Assembly: GCA_033807775.1 (NCBI GenBank) | Contig: CM066326.1 | Span: 88,450,873 to 88,514,872 of the forward strand | Length of the DNA: 64,000 bases | Reading direction: 5' to 3' | Source of the DNA: Saussurea involucrata | Lineage: Eukaryota; Streptophyta; Magnoliopsida; Asterales; Asteraceae | Shown: positions 57,516 through 64,000 of the stretch, in pieces | Layout of the letters: every line of letters starts with the position of its first letter | How positions within the stretch are numbered: position 1 is the first letter of the stretch | Position numbers and translations under genes: made by a program | Notes under the pieces: model-generated | What the model saw: only the letters and a program-made list of their open reading frames with translations | Told to the model about the DNA's origin: nothing | The model's database searches: none

Positions 57516-57776
57516 GAGAATGATTCAGGTAACAAGATTAACACATAAAACACTTGAATTTAGATTGAGAAATGTAGAAGATGAGAATTAAGAACAATTT
57601 CTCTTGGAGGCCACTCTCTCTCACACACACTTGATAGCTATACACAACTGACCTCATTCACAAAACCCTAACATTTGGGTTTATATACCTTTGACCCTCA
57701 CAACACCTAGATTGACTTTGACTATTGTTGACCCTTTACAATTAGCATAAATCTTGAATACAATAGTGTACTAACA
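57516..57776 (-). repeat. Element B 3' LTR, copy 2 (261 bp)
   Basis: TGAGAATG ... CTAACA on the plus strand. Carries the intact sense-strand box GGTATATAAACC (57689-57678) that is altered in the 5' LTR of copy 1. Confidence 0.92.
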
Positions 57777-60496
57777 ATCTCCCCCTATGGATTCAAGATT
57801 TAAAAAAAAATATGACGATAGTCTTCAGCTCTTTAATCTCCAGATAGGCTTTATCTTCAAGAATCCACTTTGGCGGCTTTAATCTTCATTTAGGCTCTTT
57901 AAAGTCAAATAGTCGTCAAGTCTTGAAACAAATCTGTGTAAGGTTGATCAAGGTCTTCAAAACAAAATCTTTTTATCTTCAAATCACTAATCTTTGCAGC
58001 TTTGACTTTTGGCAAAAAAAAAATCAGTCTTTGAATTATGAACGAGATTTGAGGTTTAACGGCCTTTGAGCTTTAAGACATTCTTGAATAATCTTTAAGC
58101 ACGAATTGTCTTTGTATCTTCAAACATTTGATCTCTCTGAAACACTTTATCTTGAACTTCTTTGACTTTGACAAATATCAACTTTGACTTTCGGAGATTG
58201 AAATATTTGAATTATCTCCCTCTTTTCTTCTATTTGATATTTCTCTCCCTTTTTGATGATTGTGAGCATCATGATCATCAAAACTCTTGTTCAATTTCAG
58301 CATTCTCTTTGAGTACCAGAAATAATCTCCTCCTCTTGATATGTTTAACCGTCAATTCCAAAAAAAAATGTTTATCCGAATCTTTTCAAATTCAGATAAT
58401 ATAACAGTGGTAACCCTGAAACAACGGATGAATCAGTTAAAATGCCTGTAAGTTGCACAAAGCCACTTAGTACAACAGATGTACTTTGGAAAGGAGCTTT
58501 TTGATGTTCACTCCTCCAGGGCTTCCATTCAATCATCGAAAAGCACTAAGGAATTTCTATGAACGTTATGACAAGAAAACTTATTCCTTGTGTGTACGTG
58601 CAAGTGTAGAAATGATTGAAGCAACTTATGCTTGAAAATTAGGCTCAAAATGTGTAAACTGTTGAGACAGCAACAAGTTTTCCACAAACTCAATGTGTAT
58701 GAATGAAGAGCGAAGGTGGGGCAAACTTTCTTCTTTTCAATATCCAAACCTACCGAGTGAAGATTGGATAGATAATATGCTGCATCCCCAAGAAAAATTG
58801 AAACATTTCTTTGTTGAGAAAGAAATGAGTAGCTGGTGGGGTTAATGTAAGAGTTGGCATGGGCTAGTTGCCTGTTTCAATGACGGTCACCAAAGAATGT
58901 GAACCAATCAGTAATGTGGCTGCCCGGCTCAGAAAATTGGCTGGTGCAGAGTTCTCTTATTCTTTTAACTCTGTTCTGACACCCTCTTTCTGTTTTTAAC
59001 CTGCTCACGTCTAACCAAACTCTCTTTTTCATTTTACCTCAGCACAATGAGATTACTCAACCGGATGAGTTATCTCCCCCACTCTTTGATTTTGACCCCT
59101 CACCCGTCAATCACTCAAGGATAACTTCTTGGGTAGGAAACACTGGTTAACGTGAATCCATAGAAGTACAGTTAATCTCGCACACTGATCCCATGAACTG
59201 TTGTCCTAAAAGATATGTTGCTCAACAGTTTAGCTTGAACAAATAAGAATCTTTAGCATTTGAATAACAGTGTCATCAGAATGTATGCTCCTAAAAAATA
59301 TTCATGAAATATTTGAGCATTTGAACGTTGAAGATTTCTCAAAACAAGGATATAGAATGAAATGAAATGAATTCGTAAGACTTGTTTGAGAATCTGACAA
59401 TGTATCAATCAGATCAAATATGAAATATATTCATGTACGGTTAGGGTATCAAAGAATTGGATCTTTTGTTTATATGAACAAATATAAACAATCTTTGAAT
59501 GAAATGCTTAAGTTCTCACGTTGAATGAATATGATGCTCAACAAAATTGGAAATTCAAACGAGAGTATTACCATCGAAACATTTTTTCGTTTTGAGACAT
59601 GGTAATAACAAAGTCAATAAGAAGCTGAACCGGTGTGTATGAATACTTGAAAGTATAGACAAGACAATACGCAAGTATTAATCTTTGGAAACACACGGTC
59701 AGAAATAATGGTATAACTACCCAAGATATACATGAAAAACCTTTAAAATCACACTTCTAGAATTATAAAATCTGATTGAATTAGAGAAGTGGTTTGAACA
59801 TTTAAGAACAGGTTTTTCATGCTTGAAAGTTGTTCTTCTTTCAAACAATCTCAGATTGAGTTCAGAAGATACTTACAGTGCTAACATTTAAGCTCCCCCT
59901 CAAATTATGATCGACTGATTTAAACATCGGATAAGCTCCCCCTCAAAATCTGCAAAGATCTTAATTTGACAAAATCAGCACATGTAACAATCAAAGTTTA
60001 ATTTTTTTTAGAGATTTAGAACGAGTCCTGATCTGATATGATCAGAAGTCAAACACATTGAAAGATCGGGTTCTATACTTAAGTGTTTAGAAGCCAAAAA
60101 AACATCATTGAAATCCGGGTTCTAAACTGATGTGTTTAGAAACCATAATATCTTTGAAAAACGGATTCGGAACTGAATTATTCAGAAACCATAATCTCTT
60201 TGAAGTACGGGTTCTGAACTGAATTATTCAGAAGCCATAAACTCATTGAAATCCGGGTTCTAAACTGATGTGTTTAGAAACCATAAATTGTGTATGCCCC
60301 CCACAAAGAAACATACAGAAAGATATATCAATAAGCACAAATATATCAAAAGTTTAGAATCTCTCCCCCTGAAATTATGCAAATAGTTCAGCATAGGTAC
60401 TCTTCTTCAAATTGCACACTTCTCTTCTGTTTTCCAGTCATGTGTTTGGTAGTAATTAGGCATTCAGCACTGCACATGATAAACCTGCAAAACAGA
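57777..60496 (-). other. Element B copy 2, 3' noncoding region
   Basis: The purine tract next to the LTR (tctccccctatgg on plus). 57777-58293 corresponds to sequence left of the window in copy 1; from 58294 it is the duplicate of 1-2203. The ~55-bp tandem array is at 60028-60286. Confidence 0.75.
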
Positions 60497-62338
60497 TTAA
60501 GTAGATTTTGGTACCCAATGGAACTTGGGTCCCGGCTTGTTATGTGCAGTTTGATTTGAAGAAATATTATAAGTACCATACCAGTACTGAACATTTTCTT
60601 TCTTGACAAAATCATGAGTTCCACAATAAGAACAACATATTTGCTTTTGTGCTAACCTAATCAAATGATTTGCAGAATAGATAGGATTAGGTTTCACAAA
60701 AGACTTACCTTTAGGAGCGTTGTTCTTCTTGTTCACCGCGGGTGGAGGAACATATGACTTTGGGGCATCTTTTTCAGGAGTTGTACCTTTTGCTCTCCAA
60801 ACCATCTTGACTCTTTTGAAAACAGGATTTTCTGTAGGCTTTGAAATAGAAGCATTCAAGTTATCAACAGAATGATTATAAAAGAGGTTAGAAGGACGAA
60901 TCTGATTCTTTGAGAATCCCTTTGATTTGTCAAATCCCTTTGAAGAAACATCTTTATGGATTGAACTTGAAGCCGTTTTAAATGAAAATTTGGAACCAGT
61001 TGAGACAACAAGTGGCTTCTTCTCCTTCATACACTCAGTGGATAAATCTGATAGCTTCCTTGTCAGTTTCCTTATTTCATTTTGAAAAAAATGTCTTTCA
61101 TGCGCATAAACATCTTTCACACTCTTTGCTTTAAAATCTTCAACTTTCTTCTTTTCAAGTTCTTTTCTTTCGATGTCTAATTCTTTCTCCAAATTAGATA
61201 TTTTCAGTGAAGGCTCAACAATCTTTCCCTCAAAGGATTTTCTCTCAACATTAAACTCTGCTCTTTCCTTCTCAAGCTTTTCTTTCTCAAGAAATAATAT
61301 CTTTTGAAAATCAGAACCTTGTTTGGAGAGTTTTAAGCATTGAAGCTCTACAGCTTTCTTTTCTTCAAAGTTCTTCTTTGAAAATTCAGAAAATTTCTTT
61401 TCAGATTTTTCTCTTTCACTGTTTAAAAGAATTGTAAGCATGACTTCCTTCTCTATCTCAAAAGCAATTATGTCTTCATCTCGAATGTCTTGAATCTTGC
61501 TTTCGAGATCTACGAGCTTCTGTTCGAGTACCAAAGGAGGGTAATAGATTTTTCCTTCAAAAACAGGTTTAGATTCCTTATCCTTTGGTTTCTCAACAAT
61601 ATAACTTTGAAAATAGTCATTAGACAAGGTTTGTTTCCAATTCCAAACCAGTGCCTTCCCATTTTCACAATCATAACAAAAAGGAAGTTGCATTGTCACA
61701 GTTGTTTTTCGTTTAATCTCTTCCTCAGCCCCATGTTCTTCCTCATTAAGCCAGTTGATTCTGTATTTAGGTTCTATGGATGGAAGCTTAAGCCATTCAA
61801 ACTTGTAAAGACATGGTGCCTTTTTCAAAGCATTTTCCAAGTAATGAGGATTGTCAAATCCCAAACCCCATTTGTCATTGTAGTATCTAAAGTTCTTCGG
61901 CTTGTTAAGATGAATCGTCTGTTCAGTCTGGCCTATTTTGTACAACTTTTCCTCCAGAATATTTGCTTTCTCGGTTAATTCGGAGTTTCTATCTTTGTAA
62001 GAATTCAACAATTGTTCAAGCTCAATCTTCCTATTTTCAGAAACTCTTACTTTTTCTTCCATTTCATCCATTCTGTTCCGGAAATAAGTTCGAGATTGTT
62101 CGATCTCAACTCGTTCCTTTTTCAACCCATCATTTAACTTATTATGTTCAATGATTAGTTGTCTTTGAGATGCTATTGTTTCATGAACTTTTCTTAGTTT
62201 TTCAGTTAGATCAACTGCTTGTGATTCAACTTTTGCTTCAGGAGCTGACATCTTGTCCTTGAGAGTAGTAGTTTCCTCTGAGCTTGCCTTGGGTTTGTCT
62301 GTTGATGAATCATTCCAACCCATATATTCTAGCGCCAT
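60497..62338 (-). CDS. gag: Copia gag-like coiled-coil protein (613 aa), element B copy 2
   Basis: Same as 2204-4045 except two residues: R for K (LTEKLRKVHE) and V for A (LVVSTG). The frame is intact and has the same junction-made ATG (62338). The zinc-knuckle relic again lacks two ligands. It has no downstream pol on its own strand. Confidence 0.8.
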   Translation of the reverse strand: MALEYMGWNDSSTDKPKASSEETTTLKDKMSAPEAKVESQAVDLTEKLRKVHETIASQRQLIIEHNKLNDGLKKERVEIEQSRTYFRNRMDEMEEKVRVSENRKIELEQLLNSYKDRNSELTEKANILEEKLYKIGQTEQTIHLNKPKNFRYYNDKWGLGFDNPHYLENALKKAPCLYKFEWLKLPSIEPKYRINWLNEEEHGAEEEIKRKTTVTMQLPFCYDCENGKALVWNWKQTLSNDYFQSYIVEKPKDKESKPVFEGKIYYPPLVLEQKLVDLESKIQDIRDEDIIAFEIEKEVMLTILLNSEREKSEKKFSEFSKKNFEEKKAVELQCLKLSKQGSDFQKILFLEKEKLEKERAEFNVERKSFEGKIVEPSLKISNLEKELDIERKELEKKKVEDFKAKSVKDVYAHERHFFQNEIRKLTRKLSDLSTECMKEKKPLVVSTGSKFSFKTASSSIHKDVSSKGFDKSKGFSKNQIRPSNLFYNHSVDNLNASISKPTENPVFKRVKMVWRAKGTTPEKDAPKSYVPPPAVNKKNNAPKGKSFVKPNPIYSANHLIRLAQKQICCSYCGTHDFVKKENVQYWYGTYNISSNQTAHNKPGPKFHWVPKST

Positions 62339-64000
62339 ATGAATTAATCAATAATAGAAAACCTGTTATACACTACTTTCGTGTGTTTGGATGCAGGTGC
62401 GTTATGCTAAATGACAAGGACAACTTGAATAAATTCAGTCCTAAAGGAGTGGAGGGCGTTTTCATCGGATACTCACTCACATCAAAAGCATACAGAATCT
62501 ATTTCGCATCCTCCAGAACCGTGAAAGAAAGTATAAATGTCACATTTGATGAAACCGAAGACTTGGCTTCTGTACACAACAGCTCAGAACCCGCAATCTC
62601 AGGAGTACTAGCATCTGGACAAATCCGCCCAATGATGACTAGATCTGCAAACAAGGATCAAGCTTCTTCCTCAAATAATTCTAATTCTGATGATCTTGAT
62701 GTCTTGTTTGAAAATTTTTATGATGATTATTTTGATTCTACTAAATCTTCATCTGTGAATGACAGGAATGATGTTAATACGCATCCAACTCAGGCTACAA
62801 TGTCAGGACCTTCACCGATACTGACCACACCAACTACAACATCATCTCCTGCATCATCTTCAAGGAATACTAGCACAGAATCTCCACAAGCAGCTCAAAG
62901 AGAAAATACGAATGGTGCTTCGTCGTCGGGAACAACCTCTAATGTCAATGGTGAAGGCACCTCCAATAGAACAGAATCATCTTCTGAAGAAACTCCGGAG
63001 GCAGTTTCAATTGACTCTCCTGTCAATGAACCTAATCCACAACCGGAACCAACCTTGACGATAGAGTTGAACTTCGACAAGGAACCCGCCCCTACAGATC
63101 CAAACTATGGTGCTATAATTGTCCATCTCCATTCATCTAAATGGACAAAGAGTCACCCAATTGAACAAGTCATTGGTGACGTGTCCGAACCTGTTAAAAC
63201 TCGGTCTGCAACTGCCAATGAAGTTCTTTATGCTCTCTTCTTAAGTCAAGTCGAACCGGCAACAGTTCAACAAGCCTTAGAAGACCCCGATTGGATCTTT
63301 GCGATGCAAGACGAATTGAACTCCTTTGAAGCATTGAAGGTGTGGAGATTAGTTCCAAGACCCAAGGGTAAAACAGTCATTGGTACAAAGTGGGTCCTGA
63401 AGAATAAGAAAGACAAATATGGGATAGTTGTGAGAAACAAAGCTCGCTTAGTAGCAAAAGGGTATAGGCAACAAGAAGGGATAGACTATGATGAGACGTA
63501 CGCACCGGTAGCTCGGCTAGAGGCAATCCAGATGTTTCTTTCCTTTGCTGCCTACAGAAACTTCACTGTTTATCAAATGGACGTGAAGACTGTATTTCTG
63601 AATGGTGTCTTGAAGGAAGAGGTGTACGTTTCTCAACCAGAAGGCTTTGTGGACAAAGATAAACCAGATCACGTCTACATTCTTGACAAAGCTCTCTACG
63701 GTCTAAAACAAGCCCCTCGCGCCTGGTATGAAGTATTATCTACCTATCTACTTAGCGTTGGCTTTCGCAAAGGTAAAATCGACACAACTCTCTTCACTCT
63801 CTACAAAAATGGTGAGATCCTTTTAGTTCAAATTTACGTTGATGATATTACCTTTGGTTCAACTGACTCTGGACTTTGTGACTGGTTTTCGGGCATTATG
63901 ATGACTAGATTCCAAATGAGTATGATAGGAGAGATTAATTTCTTTCTCGGATTACAAGTCCAGCAATTCTCAACGGGTATCTTCATCAACCAATCTAAGT
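62335..64000 (+). pseudogene. pol: Copia pol fragment, element B copy 2 (cut by window end)
   Basis: Duplicate of 4042-5707: integrase C-terminus, linker and RT past YVDD (63835-63846). One residue change is predicted (MMGE to MIGE, near 63925). The window ends before RNase H, so I cannot tell whether the TAG found at 6301 is shared. Confidence 0.88.

Larger units (their letters stand above)
57516..64000 (-). mobile_element. Element B, copy 2 (3' LTR to pol; runs off the window)
   Basis: 3' LTR 57516-57776, then the purine tract (minus strand agggggagat), then the same 3' region, gag and antisense pol as copy 1. It is inserted in E at agctg, the same site as copy 1's 5' end. Together with copy 1 this shows one ancestral insertion, duplicated. 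Confidence 0.9.
58294..64000. repeat. Right copy of long direct duplication (offset 58,293)
   Basis: Partner of 1-5707; see that entry. Substitutions found near 61001, 62187, 62575, 62787 and 63925. Confidence 0.95.

Overview
The window is plant nuclear DNA. Nearly all of it is nested transposable elements, with one clear host gene: an 11S legumin-type seed storage globulin on the minus strand (46258-48326, three exons, 511 aa). The globulin looks like helianthinin, and the Copia gag/pol and extra-ORF families look like those common in the daisy family, so Asteraceae is the likely source. That is an inference from sequence pattern, not from a search.

Most insertions can be closed by their target-site duplications (TSDs), which gives two nests. 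Nest 1 runs 51573 to 64000 and continues, in permuted order, from 1 to 28540. A Harbinger-like MITE (H, TSD TTA) was entered by a gag-only Copia element (E, + strand). E was entered by a rearranged Copia element (B, - strand, TSD agctg). B's extra ORF was entered by a coding-free LTR element of LARD type (C, 7960-22676, TSD acaac). C was entered by a second gag-only Copia element (D, 13950-18866, TSD atata). A Cassandra TRIM with 5S-rRNA-like LTRs (7960-8679) sits at the very tip of C's left LTR. A 690-bp foldback element (M) lies in H. Nest 2 runs 29249-46099. A Mutator-like element (K, 9-bp TSD gcaagaata) carries a 13.1-kb CACTA element (29378-42490, TSD cat) and a Harbinger-like MITE (G), and G holds a small rearranged Copia (F). 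K lies 150 bp beyond the globulin stop codon.

Two structures stand out. First, bases 1-5707 recur at 58294-64000 at a constant offset of 58,293 with only about five substitutions. The halves of E and H lie on opposite sides of the globulin region in permuted order. The window therefore looks like slightly more than one unit of a recent ~58.3-kb tandem duplication containing the globulin gene, or a false duplication from two haplotypes. Second, B carries its pol and extra ORF in antisense to its own LTRs and gag, bounded by two direct copies of the same ~130 bp of gag. F shows a similar antisense pol. Inside the CACTA is a ~5.7-kb palindrome whose two arms each carry the same small spliced ORF, facing outward.

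Region by region: 1-28540 B, C, D and the right parts of E and H; 28544-29239 unassigned; 29249-46099 K with CACTA, G and F; 46100-48520 globulin gene and promoter; 48600-51569 repeats and a LINE remnant; 51573-57510 left parts of H and E with M; 57516-64000 second copy of B. No tRNA, rRNA gene, CRISPR or organellar segment was seen.
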